A stretch of 64,000 nucleotides of DNA, taken from the NCBI RefSeq assembly GCF_027853915.1, contig NZ_JAQGLA010000008.1, forward strand, positions 62,001 to 126,000. Reading direction: 5' to 3'. Of the stretch, positions 56,102 through 64,000 are shown one piece after another; positions within the stretch are counted from its first letter, which is position 1; each line of letters starts with the position of its first letter. Below the pieces are notes generated by a model, which was given only the letters and a program-made list of their open reading frames with translations, was not told the origin of the DNA and made no database searches. The position numbers and the translations under genes were made by a program. This DNA comes from Saccharopolyspora oryzae (GTDB taxonomy: Bacteria; Actinomycetota; Actinomycetes; Mycobacteriales; Pseudonocardiaceae).

Positions 56102-56643
56102 CACTGGAAGTCGATGAACGACGGCGCGACGTGCGCCGTCAGCCAGACCCCGTTCGCGCTGACCCGGAACTCGTGCCCGGCCCGGTGCATCTCGCCCGCC
56201 CTGATCACCAGGACCACGGGCTTGCCGCGCCGCGCACCCACCCGCTGCGCCGTCTCCCGGTCGGTCGACAGGTGCACGTCCTGGCGCCCCATCGGCCGCA
56301 CCCCCTCCTGCCTGATCGCGGCGAGGCTGCGGCCGACGGTGCCGTGGAACAGGAACGCGGGCGGCTCGGCGACCGGCAGGTCGAGGTCGACCTGGACCGA
56401 ATGCCCCTGGCTGGCCCGGATCCGGTCGCCGTCGATCACGTAGCGCTGCTTGTCGTTGCTCGCGACGACCTCGGCCAGCTCCGCCCGCGAGATCGGGAAC
56501 CGGTGCGCGGCAGCGGCGGCGAGCAGCACCTCGACGTCCACCCAGCCGTTCGCGTCGAGCTCGACGCCGATGCGTTCCGGCTGGTGCCGCAGGTGCTTGG
56601 CCAGGTACTTCGAAACCCGCACCAACCGCTGCTCGTCCACCAC
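56101..56643 (-). CDS. kptA: RNA 2'-phosphotransferase (Tpt1/KptA)
   Basis: 180 residues. Transfers a 2'-phosphate from RNA to NAD+. Hallmarks: RVSKYLAKHLRHQPERIGVELD, FHGT (NAD contact), VHLSTDRETAQRVGARRGKPVVL split over the core, and the final SANGVWLTAHV. In eukaryotes it finishes tRNA splicing; bacteria have no such substrate, so its role here is open. No RNA ligase gene is adjacent. Confidence 0.93.
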   Translation of the reverse strand: MVDEQRLVRVSKYLAKHLRHQPERIGVELDANGWVDVEVLLAAAAAHRFPISRAELAEVVASNDKQRYVIDGDRIRASQGHSVQVDLDLPVAEPPAFLFHGTVGRSLAAIRQEGVRPMGRQDVHLSTDRETAQRVGARRGKPVVLVIRAGEMHRAGHEFRVSANGVWLTAHVAPSFIDFQ

Positions 56644-56690
56644 GCGCCAACGCTAACCGCCCGGGCGACCCGACGTCGACCGGTTTTCGA

Positions 56691-57272
56691 TCAGCCCTTG
56701 GCGGCCTTGGCGGCGGCCTTCTGCTCCTTCTTCCAGGCCCGGACCTCGTTGAGGGTCTGCTCGTCGACGACGTCGGCGATCGATCGGCGGGAGCCTTCCT
56801 CCCCGTAACCCCCGGCGGCCTCGCGCCACCCGGTGGGTTCGACGCCCCGCTGCTTGCCCAGCAGCGCGAGGAAGATCCGCGCCTTCTGGTCGCCGTAGCC
56901 CGGCAGCGCCTTGAGCCGCTTCAGCACTTCCTTGCCGTCCGGGTCGCCCTCGGTCCAGATCGCCTCGGTCCGGCCGTCGTAGTGCTCGACGACGTACTGG
57001 GCCAGCGCGTGCACCCGCTTGCCCATCGAACCGCCGTACCGGTGGATCGCCGGCTTCTGCACGCACAGCTCGACGAACTCGTCCAAGTCGGACTCGGCGA
57101 TCTTGGTGACGTCGAACCCGCCCATCCGCTCGGCGATCTTCTTCGGCCCGGCGAACGCGACCTCCATCGCCACCTGCTGATCGAGCAGCATCCCGGTGAG
57201 CAGCGCGAACGGGTCGTCGCTGAGCAGCTTGTCGGCCTCGGCATCGCCGGTCAGGTTGAGCTTCTTCGGCAT
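56691..57272 (-). CDS. HhH-GPD-type base-excision repair protein
   Basis: 193 residues from ATG 57272. FALLTGMLLDQQVAMEVAFAGPKKI matches the start of the HhH-GPD core, and LKALPGYGDQKARIFLALLGK is the helix-hairpin-helix. The catalytic Lys/Asp arrangement of standard glycosylases cannot be confirmed. The tail is Lys/Ala-rich (WKKEQKAAAKAAKG). Predicted DNA glycosylase. Confidence 0.85.
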   Translation of the reverse strand: MPKKLNLTGDAEADKLLSDDPFALLTGMLLDQQVAMEVAFAGPKKIAERMGGFDVTKIAESDLDEFVELCVQKPAIHRYGGSMGKRVHALAQYVVEHYDGRTEAIWTEGDPDGKEVLKRLKALPGYGDQKARIFLALLGKQRGVEPTGWREAAGGYGEEGSRRSIADVVDEQTLNEVRAWKKEQKAAAKAAKG

Positions 57273-57482
57273 GGCTACATCGTCGCACGCCTCTCCACCA
57301 AGCCTCCTTCGCAAGGAGAGCCGAGACAGCTCGCCGTACGCGACACGACGCCATCCGCGCTCAGGTCGCCGACGATGAAACCGAAGCGACCGAAGCCGAG
57401 GCAGCCGAAAACGCCGCCGCCCTCGAGTTCACTCCACCTGCGCATCAGTCAGCTCCTCGACGCCGAGAAGAAGCGATAGGTG

Positions 57483-57617
57483 AGCCGACTCAAGAAACCA
57501 ATGCGCGCTGAGAGGTGCGCTCGGCATAGAGGCGCCGGTGCGCAACCGATCGAAAAACGCTTGGAGATCATCTACGAGGTCTCCGCCGACCGGCTGCAAC
57601 CGTCCGATGCCGGCTAG
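57483..57617 (+). pseudogene. Remnant of a GNAT acetyltransferase C-terminus
   Basis: Bases 57549-57617 translate as IEKRLEIIYEVSADRL and a few more residues before TAG. This is close to the C-terminus of the intact GNAT gene 1.2 kb downstream (EDGLEIVYEIPADQL), also at DNA level. Upstream, in a shifted frame, GIE precedes it like GFIEVG in the intact protein. No complete frame or start exists. Confidence 0.5.
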
Positions 57618-58174
57618 CGCTCCTGCTTGCTCGCCCGCCACTCCGGGGCCAGGACGGACCAGATCTCCAGGTCCTGCCGTTCACCGCGGTGCAGGCCGGC
57701 TCCGCGGAGCGTGCCGTCCTTGACCATGCCCAGCCGCTTGGCCACCGCGATGCTGGCCTGGTTCGCCGCCGAGACGCGCCACTCCACCCGGTGGATGCCG
57801 CGCTCCTCCACGGCCCAGTCGATGATCACCTGCGCCGCCCTGGTGACCAGTCCCCGGCCCGCCGCCGACGGCTCCAGCCAGCAGCCCGCCTCGGCGATGC
57901 CGCGCGGGACGTCCATCGTCCGGAAGAGAACACCGCCGACCAGCTGGTCCTGCACCCAGATCCCGTAGATCCGCGCGGTGTCGGCCGCGGCCTTCGCCGC
58001 GTACTGCTGGAGGAACGAGCGGCTCGAATCCAGATCGGTGACCATGTCAGCCAGCCCGATGTGCTGACCGATGAATTCCCTCCCCCGGTTCATGTGGGCC
58101 AGGAACTCCTCCGCCGACCACGGCTCCAGCGGGCGGAGCTCAGCGCCGTCGTCACCCAGGGAAATCGAGAACAT
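57614..58174 (-). CDS. GNAT acetyltransferase (RimJ/RimL type)
   Basis: 186 residues from ATG 58174 (GGAAGGTCG). ELRPLEPWSAEEFLAHMN at the start, then AGCWLEPSAAGRGLVTRAAQVIIDWA (acetyl-CoA site, R/Q-x-x-G-x-G/A loop as AAGRGL), then RVEWRVSAANQASIAVAKRLGMVKDG. Acetylates an N-terminus or small amine; substrate unknown. Its end overlaps the GNAT remnant by 4 bp. Confidence 0.88.
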   Translation of the reverse strand: MFSISLGDDGAELRPLEPWSAEEFLAHMNRGREFIGQHIGLADMVTDLDSSRSFLQQYAAKAAADTARIYGIWVQDQLVGGVLFRTMDVPRGIAEAGCWLEPSAAGRGLVTRAAQVIIDWAVEERGIHRVEWRVSAANQASIAVAKRLGMVKDGTLRGAGLHRGERQDLEIWSVLAPEWRASKQER

Positions 58175-58349
58175 CGCGACCTTCCACGACCGAATGAAGC
58201 GGGACCGCGGTGAAGATTGCCGCACCGGGACGCCTGTGCAAAGCGCTTTTCGCCAGAAACCCGACCTGCCCGACGCCCGGCCGCTGGGACCCGCCGAAGC
58301 ATCCGAAAATCAGGTGCGCTTCCCGGCGTCCGGCTGGAAGTCTTTCGCG

Positions 58350-58898
58350 ATGACCGACGAACCCACTCCCGAGCAGCACCGCAAGCCTGACGTTCGGATC
58401 GTGCACCTGAGCGGCCCCGTGTTCCAGGCACTGGCCGCCGGGGATCTGGCTGCGGCGAACGCTGTCAGCCCAGTGCCCCTCACCACCCACTTCACCGACC
58501 CGGACTGGCGCGGGGTGTGGTTGATGCGCGGCGAGCAGGCCGAGGAGGATCCCGCCAGCGCCGGGTGGGTGACCGGAGTCATCTGGGATGAGCAGCGTCA
58601 GCTGGCGGTCGGCCACGCCGGCTACCACGGACCTCCGGACGCATCGGGGTTGGTGGAGATCGGTTACGCGGTCGATCCCGCGCACCGCCGGCGCGGTTAC
58701 GCCCGCGCAGCGCTGGAATCCCTCCTCGAGCGCGCTGCCCGAGAGCCAGGAGTGCGCACGGTCCGGGTCACCATCAGCCCGGACAACACGGCGTCCTACC
58801 GGTTGGCGTCCCAGTACGGCTTCATCGAGGTCGGAGACCAGTGGGACGAAGAGGACGGCTTGGAGATCGTCTACGAGATCCCCGCGGATCAGCTGTGA
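58350..58898 (+). CDS. GNAT acetyltransferase
   Basis: 182 residues from ATG 58350. LVEIGYAVDPAHRRRGYARAALESLLERA contains the acetyl-CoA loop RRRGYA, followed by VRVTISPDNTASYRLASQYGF. It is divergent from the previous acetyltransferase. The C-terminus matches the remnant at 57483-57617. The substrate is unknown. Confidence 0.87.
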   Translation: MTDEPTPEQHRKPDVRIVHLSGPVFQALAAGDLAAANAVSPVPLTTHFTDPDWRGVWLMRGEQAEEDPASAGWVTGVIWDEQRQLAVGHAGYHGPPDASGLVEIGYAVDPAHRRRGYARAALESLLERAAREPGVRTVRVTISPDNTASYRLASQYGFIEVGDQWDEEDGLEIVYEIPADQL

Positions 58899-59035
58899 TC
58901 GGGAGCCAGCACGGGCCGCGGCAGCAGATCGCCGCCTGCACGGGCGCCGACAGCTGAAGTTCGCATCGCCGGTGCGGCACGCGCACGACCGAAAACGCTT
59001 TGCGGTCGAAGATCGGCACGTGTGACGCTGCCGAC

Positions 59036-59926
59036 GTGGAGATGCACGCCGACCAGTTGACCGTGTCACCGGAGATGGTGCGCGAGTTGGTTGATGAGCA
59101 GTTCCCCGAGTGGTGCGGGTTGCCCATCCGGGAGCTCGCTTCGGAGGGGACCGTCAACGCGATCTTCCGCATCGGCGAGGACTTCGCGGCTCGGTTTCCG
59201 TTGGAGCCCGGAGACGTCGAATCTGTGCGGCGGAAGCGGGAGGAAGAGGCCTCCGCAGCTCGTGAGCTGTTCGGGCGCACGCGGTTCCGCACTCCTGAGC
59301 CGGTCGCGTTCGGCGAGCCCGGGGCCGGGTATCCGCTTCCGTGGTCGGTGCAGAGCTGGCTGCCCGGGGTCGTGGCCACCGAGGAAGATCCGCGCGAATC
59401 GGTCGCTTTCGCACGTGACCTGGGCGAGTTCATCCGCGGTGTTCGGTCGATCGACACGCGCGGGCGGACGTTCTCCGGGGACGGCCGGGGCGGCGACCTG
59501 CGATCGCACGACGCGTGGCTGGAGACCTGCTTCGGCAACAGCGTCGGACTCCTCGACGTCGCGCGGCTCCGGCAGGTGTGGGAAGCCCTGCGGGAGCTGC
59601 CCCGCGATTCGCCCGATGTGATGACGCACGGCGACCTGATTCCCGGCAACGTGCTCGTGTCCCGCGGGCGGCTGGCCGGGATCATCGACGTCGGCGGGCT
59701 GGGGCCGGCCGATCCCGCGCTGGACCTCGTCGCGGCCTGGCACCTGCTCGACGGGGAACCGCGGCAGGCGCTGCGCGACGAGCTCGGCTGCGGCCACCTC
59801 GAGTGGGAGCGCGGCAAGGCGTGGGCGTTCGTGCAGGCCATGGGCCTGGTCTGGTACTACGTCGAGAGCAACCCGACCATGAGCCTGCTGGGCAGGCGCA
59901 CCTTGGAACGCGTCCTGGCGGGCTGA
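59036..59926 (+). CDS. Aminoglycoside phosphotransferase family protein
   Basis: 296 residues from GTG 59036. The kinase-like core has FAARFPLEPGDVESVRRKREEEA, the catalytic loop VMTHGDLIPGNVLV and the metal-binding IIDVGGLGPADPALDLVAAW. Such proteins phosphorylate aminoglycosides or other small molecules; nothing here shows a drug target, and housekeeping functions are equally possible. Confidence 0.86.
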   Translation: MEMHADQLTVSPEMVRELVDEQFPEWCGLPIRELASEGTVNAIFRIGEDFAARFPLEPGDVESVRRKREEEASAARELFGRTRFRTPEPVAFGEPGAGYPLPWSVQSWLPGVVATEEDPRESVAFARDLGEFIRGVRSIDTRGRTFSGDGRGGDLRSHDAWLETCFGNSVGLLDVARLRQVWEALRELPRDSPDVMTHGDLIPGNVLVSRGRLAGIIDVGGLGPADPALDLVAAWHLLDGEPRQALRDELGCGHLEWERGKAWAFVQAMGLVWYYVESNPTMSLLGRRTLERVLAG

Positions 59927-59966
59927 GCTCATCGTTCGGCGGGCGGATGCGCCGTTCGGCGGGCGT

Positions 59967-61499
59967 GTGAGGATTCGGGGCGTGATTCCAGATCTGTCCC
60001 ACGACCGCATCGACCGACTTCGCGACGCGTTTCGCGCCGCTGGATACGACGCCGACGGCGTCGTCGAACTGCTCGGCCCGGAAGCGCACATCTCCCTCGG
60101 GCGCGGCGAGCTGGTGCCCGCGCTGCGCGCCACTGCCGACGGCGGGCCGCTCGGCACCCTCATCCGCCTGTTCCTGCTCGGCCAGGCCGAGCCGCAGGCC
60201 GCCGTCGAGGCCGCTTTCGCGCCGCTGCCGCTGGCCGAAGCGCAGGCCGCCGGGATCGTCGTCGCCGACGGCGACCGGGTGCGCGCCGGGCTCGACGTCC
60301 GCCCGCACGGCGTCGGCGACGACTCGTGGTGGGTGATGTCCGACCTGGACTCGGAGCTGCGCGGCGGGCGCCCGGTCGAGCCGGACCACGTGCTCGGCAT
60401 CGGGCACGCCTCGCTGAGCCTGGTCCGGGCCACCTCGCGGCGGGAGGTCGGCTCGGTGCTCGACCTGGGCACCGGCTGCGGCGTGCAGGCCCTGCACGCG
60501 AGCAAGCACGCTCAGCGCATCACCGCGACCGATGTCTCGAAGCGGGCGTTGGCGCTGGCCGACGCGACGTTCCGGCTCAACGAGCTCGACGTCGAGCTCG
60601 CCGAGGGCGAGTGGTTCGAGCCGGTGCGCGGGCGCCGCTTCGACATGGTGGTGTGCAACCCGCCGTTCGTGGTGGGGCCGCCGCGCACCGACTTCACCTA
60701 CCGGGACTCCGGCCTGGCCGGTGACGACGCGAGCGCGCTGGTGGTGCGCCAGCTGCCCTCCTTCCTCAACGAGGGCGGCACCGGGCAGCTGCTGGCGTCC
60801 TGGGTGCACCGCGAAGGCGAGGACTGGGAGGACCGCGTGTCCCGGTGGCTGCCGCCGGGCGCCGGGGTGGACGCCTGGTTCGTGCAGCGCGACGTCGCCG
60901 ACCCGGCGCTGTACGTCGGCACCTGGCTGCGCGACGCGGGCTACGACCTGCGCTCACCCGCGGGCCAGCAGAAGGCCGGCGAGTGGCTGGACTGGTTCGA
61001 GGACAACGGCGTGCTCGGCATCGGGTTCGGGTTCGTCACCCTTCGCCGCACCGACGCCGAGCGCGGCGAGGTCGTCTGCGAGGACCTGCGGCACGCCTTC
61101 GAGGACCCGCTGGGCCCGGAGTCGGACCAGTGGCTGCGCCGCGTCGACTGGCTGCGCGCGCACGGCTCGAACGACGGGCTGCTGGCCGCACGCCTGATCA
61201 CCGCGGACAGCACCGTGCTGGAGCAGGTGTCCGCGCCCGGCGACGAGGGCTGGAGCCCGCTGGTGCACCGCCTGCACCGCACCGACGGCCCGGGCTGGCA
61301 GCACGAGGTCGACGAGCTCGGCGTGCGGCTGCTCGCCGGGTGCCGGGGCGCGCTGCCGCTGGAGGAGCTGATCGAACTGCTCGCGATGGGATTCGGCGAG
61401 GACTCCGAGGAACTGACCCGCGCCGCGCTGCCCGTGGTGCGCGAGCTCATCCGGCACGGAATGCTCGTTCCTGCGGAATGGGCGGGTGGTGCGCAATGA
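59967..61499 (+). CDS. SAM-dependent methyltransferase (HemK-like NPPF type)
   Basis: 510 residues from GTG 59967; GTG 59982 is an alternative. The N-terminal 130 residues form a helical regulatory domain. The methyltransferase core has VLDLGTGCGVQALHAS and VVCNPPFVV, the latter the NPPY/F catalytic motif for N-methylation of Gln, Asn or adenine. A C-terminal domain of about 170 residues follows. The target is unknown. It overlaps dtd (ATGA). Confidence 0.85.
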   Translation: MRIRGVIPDLSHDRIDRLRDAFRAAGYDADGVVELLGPEAHISLGRGELVPALRATADGGPLGTLIRLFLLGQAEPQAAVEAAFAPLPLAEAQAAGIVVADGDRVRAGLDVRPHGVGDDSWWVMSDLDSELRGGRPVEPDHVLGIGHASLSLVRATSRREVGSVLDLGTGCGVQALHASKHAQRITATDVSKRALALADATFRLNELDVELAEGEWFEPVRGRRFDMVVCNPPFVVGPPRTDFTYRDSGLAGDDASALVVRQLPSFLNEGGTGQLLASWVHREGEDWEDRVSRWLPPGAGVDAWFVQRDVADPALYVGTWLRDAGYDLRSPAGQQKAGEWLDWFEDNGVLGIGFGFVTLRRTDAERGEVVCEDLRHAFEDPLGPESDQWLRRVDWLRAHGSNDGLLAARLITADSTVLEQVSAPGDEGWSPLVHRLHRTDGPGWQHEVDELGVRLLAGCRGALPLEELIELLAMGFGEDSEELTRAALPVVRELIRHGMLVPAEWAGGAQ

Positions 61500-61921
61500 G
61501 GGCAATCGCCACTCGGGTCACTCGGGCCTCGGTAACGGTCGATGGCGTCGTCGTCGGCAAGATCGAAGAGCCCGGGCTGTTAGTGCTATTGGGTGTGACG
61601 CATTCCGACGGGCGTGAAGAAGTCGTCAAAATGGCGCGCAAACTGCACGAGATTCGCGCGCTGCGCGACGAGGAGTCCTGTGCCACGACCGGGGCACCGC
61701 TGCTCGTCGTAAGCCAGTTCACGCTGTACGGCTCGACCCGCAAGGGACGCCGCCCGTCGTGGACCGAGGCAGCCCGCCCGGAGCACGCCGAACCGCTGGT
61801 GGAGGCGGTCGTGGCGGAGTTGCGGGAGCGGGGCGCGGGGGTGTCCACAGGGACCTTCGGGGCGATGATGTCGGTGGAGAGCGTCAACGACGGGCCATTC
61901 ACACTTTTGGTTGAGGTGTAA
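61496..61921 (+). CDS. dtd: D-aminoacyl-tRNA deacylase
   Basis: 141 residues. Removes D-amino acids from tRNA. RVTRASVTVDGVVVGKI at the start, the chiral-proofreading SQFTLYG with TRKGRRPSW, and the cross-subunit GP motif in SVNDGPFTLLVEV. The loop before SQFTLYG is a few residues shorter than in most bacteria. Confidence 0.93.
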   Translation: MRAIATRVTRASVTVDGVVVGKIEEPGLLVLLGVTHSDGREEVVKMARKLHEIRALRDEESCATTGAPLLVVSQFTLYGSTRKGRRPSWTEAARPEHAEPLVEAVVAELRERGAGVSTGTFGAMMSVESVNDGPFTLLVEV

Positions 61922-62005
61922 ATGTAACGAGGATTCTCAGGAAATCCTCAGACTTGGTGGCGCAACGGATGTGACCGCCATGACGTCTCCCAATCGAGAA
62001 CTTCG

Positions 62006-62031
62006 GGAACGAATTCGGCACGCCGGTCGTT
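62006..62031 (+). promoter_or_regulatory. SigR/SigH-type promoter of sigB
   Basis: GGAAC-N18-GTT is an exact match to the thiol-stress ECF sigma consensus spacing (GGGAAC at 62005, CGTT at 62028). The sigB start is about 170 nt further. In mycobacteria sigB is transcribed from a SigE/SigH promoter, so this is expected. Confidence 0.6.
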
Positions 62032-62208
62032 TTCCAGGTAACGAAGCTTCGACGGCCATGCCGAGAGGTGCCCCGCACTGATCGACAACACCCGGAGGAG
62101 ACGTCGACGCGCAAGCCCGTACCAACGAGCGTACGCGTCAAACGCACCGCGCAACGGCGCGCAGGTGTGAATTGCGCCAGCCAAGCCAGCCCGTCAGGGA
62201 GGGAGCTC

Positions 62209-63180
62209 ATGACCGTCCCGCAGACCACCAAGCCAGACGTCGCAGTTGCCGAAGACCTGGACACCCAGGGCCCATCGGCTGACCTGGTGCGCGTCTACCT
62301 CAACGGCATCGGGCGAACCGCGCTGCTCACCGCACAGGAAGAGGTCGACCTCGCCAAGCGCATCGAGGCCGGGGTGTTCGCCAAGCACCTGCTGGAAACC
62401 AGCAACAACCTCTCCCCCGAGCGGCGCACCGACCTCAACGCCGTGGTCCGGGACGGTCGTCGAGCCAAGAACCACCTGATGGAGGCCAACCTCCGCCTGG
62501 TGGTCAGCCTCGCCAAGCGCTACACCGGTCGCGGCATGCCGCTGCTGGACCTCATCCAGGAGGGCAACCTGGGCCTGATCCGTGCGGTCGAGAAGTTCGA
62601 CTACACCAAGGGCTTCAAGTTCTCCACCTACGCCACCTGGTGGATCCGGCAGGCCATCACCCGCGGCATGGCCGACCAGAGCCGCACCATCCGCCTGCCC
62701 GTCCACCTGGTCGAGCAGGTCAACAAGCTGGCCCGCATCAAGCGCGACCTGCACCAGAAGCTCGGCCGGGAAGCCACCGACGACGAGCTGTCCGAAGAGG
62801 CCGGCATCCCGGTGGAGAAGATCCTCGACCTGATGGACCACTCCCGCGACCCGGTCAGCCTGGACATGCCGGTCGGTGCCGAGGAGGACGCGCCGCTCGG
62901 TGACTTCATCGAGGACGCCGAATCCGCCGACGCCGAGAACGCGGTGATCTCCGGCTTCCTGCAGGACGACCTGCGCCGCGTGCTTGCCACCCTGGAAGAG
63001 CGCGAGCAGTCGGTGATCCGGATGCGCTACGGCCTCGACGACGGCCAGCCGCGCACCCTGGACCAGATCGGCAAGGCGTTCGGCCTGTCCCGCGAGCGGG
63101 TCCGGCAGATCGAGCGCGAGGTCATGTCCAAGCTCCGGCAGGGCGACCGCGCCGACCGCCTGCGCGCCTACGCGAGTTGA
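62209..63180 (+). CDS. sigB: Group 2 sigma factor SigB
   Basis: 323 residues from ATG 62209 (AGGGAGG). Very close to SigA in regions 1.2-4 ([58 protein letters not shown]) but without the long N-terminal extension. Such factors handle stress and stationary phase alongside SigA. Followed by a series of stem-loops. Confidence 0.94.
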   Translation: MTVPQTTKPDVAVAEDLDTQGPSADLVRVYLNGIGRTALLTAQEEVDLAKRIEAGVFAKHLLETSNNLSPERRTDLNAVVRDGRRAKNHLMEANLRLVVSLAKRYTGRGMPLLDLIQEGNLGLIRAVEKFDYTKGFKFSTYATWWIRQAITRGMADQSRTIRLPVHLVEQVNKLARIKRDLHQKLGREATDDELSEEAGIPVEKILDLMDHSRDPVSLDMPVGAEEDAPLGDFIEDAESADAENAVISGFLQDDLRRVLATLEEREQSVIRMRYGLDDGQPRTLDQIGKAFGLSRERVRQIEREVMSKLRQGDRADRLRAYAS

Positions 63181-63432
63181 CCGCGCTGGTTTGGGGTGAC
63201 GTGTGTCCGCGGAAAGCGCGGACCACGGCGCGGTCAAGATGATGTTGCGGGGGCCGAGCCCCCGCAGACCCCCACGGTGCGGTGGTGACGTACAGGAGGG
63301 CTCCTCGCCCTCCTGACGTTCCCAACCTGCTCACGGACCAGCCCTTGTTCGGTCTGGTCCGTGGGACGCCCGGGGTTGGGGGTTGGTCCCCCCGAGGTTT
63401 TGTTGTTGACCCGGTTGGCTTGTTGACCTTTT

Positions 63433-63466
63433 GGGGTGGTGGGGGCAGGGTTTTTGGGCTTGGGGG
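63433..63466 (+). repeat. G-quadruplex-capable run
   Basis: GGGG, GGGGG, GGG, GGG and GGGGG separated by 2-5 nt, fulfilling the G3+N1-7 rule for an intrastrand quadruplex with one run to spare. In a transcript reading on from sigB it would form in RNA. Confidence 0.55.
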
Positions 63467-63603
63467 TTTTGTTCTTTGGCTTCGCGGTGGGTTTCCGCCG
63501 CTTTCTCCGGGAGGCCGGGGTCGTCGTTTGGACGGGTCCGACCTCCCGACCCTTACTTGGGCGGGCCCTCGGCTCGACGCTCTGAGGGTCGCACTGGGTT
63601 TGC

Positions 63604-63650
63604 GCGAACGGCCTGTTCACCTCGTGCTTTGAGGTGAACAGGCCGTTCGT
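63604..63650. terminator. Stem-loop after the phosphatase gene
   Basis: CGAACGGCCTGTTCACCTC and its complement form a 19-bp stem plus a wobble pair, with loop GTGCTTT. It ends 10 bp before the phosphatase stop codon (minus strand) and so is its likely terminator. Confidence 0.7.
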
Positions 63651-63660
63651 CTTGGTGCGG

Positions 63661-64000
63661 TCAGGGCTTCGGGGTGAACTTGTGGCGCCAGCGGGTCAGC
63701 TCTTGTTCCGTGGCTCCGTGGGATCGGAGCCAGCCCGCCGCTCCGCCTTCGTGGGCGGCGAAGGTCGCCAGGACGCTTTCGATCGCCTCGGTGGGAGTCG
63801 ACATGAGCTCTCGGACCACTTCCTCGTCCACACCTGGTGGGAGGACCGGGGCCGCGTCCAGGCGCTTGAGGACCCCGAACATGTTCTGGTCGGTGCGGGC
63901 GTAGTCGGCCACGATCGCGTCTTCGCGGACCCCCACCGCGCTCAGCAGCATGGCCGCCGACACCCCGGTGCGGTCCTTGCCCGCAGCGCAGTGGATCAGG
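63661..64000 (-). CDS. Tyrosine-protein phosphatase, C-terminal part (5' cut by window edge)
   Basis: The frame is open to the window edge and reads LIHCAAGKDRTGVSAAM at its visible start: the phosphatase P-loop HCxxGxxR (HCAAGKDR) with the nucleophilic Cys. The following 100 residues (LLSAVGVREDAIVADYARTDQNM ... WLRSHGATEQELTRW) are typical of the lipid/tyrosine phosphatase family Y_phosphatase3. It may counter a protein kinase or act on phosphoinositides. Confidence 0.88.
   Translation of the reverse strand, partial: LIHCAAGKDRTGVSAAMLLSAVGVREDAIVADYARTDQNMFGVLKRLDAAPVLPPGVDEEVVRELMSTPTEAIESVLATFAAHEGGAAGWLRSHGATEQELTRWRHKFTPKP

Larger units (their letters stand above)
63181..63660. other. 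480-bp intergenic region: stem-loop array and G/T-rich stretch
   Basis: After sigB come stems at 63205-63223, 63246-63266 (TGCGGGGGC-CGA-GCCCCCGCA), 63294-63314 (AGGAGGGC-TCCTC-GCCCTCCT) and 63332-63363. Then from about 63363 to 63530 the plus strand is strongly G/T-rich, with five G-runs between 63433 and 63466. Long reading frames exist on both strands but are low-complexity and look non-coding. Confidence 0.5.

Noticed and set aside
57375-57479. 34-residue basic frame (MKPKRPKPRQPK...)
   Set aside because: No ribosome site, Pro/Lys-rich by composition, next to a decayed gene.
59036-59926. Aminoglycoside resistance gene
   Set aside because: The family motif is there, but the group has many non-resistance members and nothing in the context points to a drug.
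63234-63632. Frames of 116 (+) and 128 (-) residues behind sigB
   Set aside because: Low-complexity composition caused by the G/T-rich tract; no ribosome site or domain.

Overview
The window is about 70% G+C chromosomal DNA from an actinomycete. Coding is dense, with GTG starts, ATGA/GTGA/TAATG overlaps and many apparently leaderless genes. Gene order from msrB and the hem genes through dxs, kimA-like, ceoBC, dut, cei, suhB, ppgK, sigA to sigB follows, from memory, the Rv2674-Rv2710 region of Mycobacterium tuberculosis. Together with the Asp23/AmaP cluster and the intergenic palindromes this suggests the order Pseudonocardiales (a Saccharopolyspora-like organism). The genus is an inference. 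No rRNA, tRNA, CRISPR array, prophage or insertion sequence was seen.

Layout. 1-6.3 kb: the end of a Ser/Thr protein kinase, a DUF4097 protein with its ribbon-helix-helix regulator, a lactonase, ornithine aminotransferase (rocD) and ZapE. 6.4-13.3 kb: one long plus-strand gene train with a RibD-type reductase, an ECF sigma factor, an anti-sigma zinc finger fused to an Asp23 domain, three more Asp23 proteins, a J-domain-like small protein, DUF2273 and DUF6286 membrane proteins, AmaP, an ATP-dependent DNA ligase and a ketopantoate-reductase-like protein. This reads as a sigma-controlled envelope-stress module. 13.3-19.8 kb: an exporter, a lipoprotein hydrolase without its nucleophile, a 34-residue cysteine-rich protein, small membrane proteins and MsrB. 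19.8-26.3 kb: the coproporphyrin-type haem genes hemE-hemY-hemQ, an orphan response regulator and RNase D. 26.4-29.9 kb: the fatty-acid oxidation operon fadAB behind two palindromic operators. 30-36.8 kb: a two-component pair, dxs, a membrane protein and an RNA methyltransferase. 36.8-41.6 kb: potassium transport (KimA-like permease divergent from ceoBC), then DUF3159 and OB-fold genes. 42-49.2 kb: LysE exporter, DUF3710, dut, DUF3093, DUF4193, cei, suhB, ppgK and sigA. 49.2-64 kb: a DUF7455 protein, a class V aminotransferase, a helicase, a BrkB-type membrane protein, DUF3039/DUF3099, an acyltransferase, KptA, a HhH-GPD protein, two GNAT acetyltransferases and the remnant of a third, a phosphotransferase, a methyltransferase, dtd, sigB, and the end of a tyrosine phosphatase.

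The most notable non-coding signals are two families of dispersed palindromes at gene ends. One has a GTGAGC...GCTCAC stem and sits only between convergent genes. The other has a TTTCAATTGAAA core. Others are a SigR/SigH-type promoter in front of sigB, overlapping divergent -10 boxes for dut and its neighbour, and a G/T-rich, G-quadruplex-capable stretch behind sigB.
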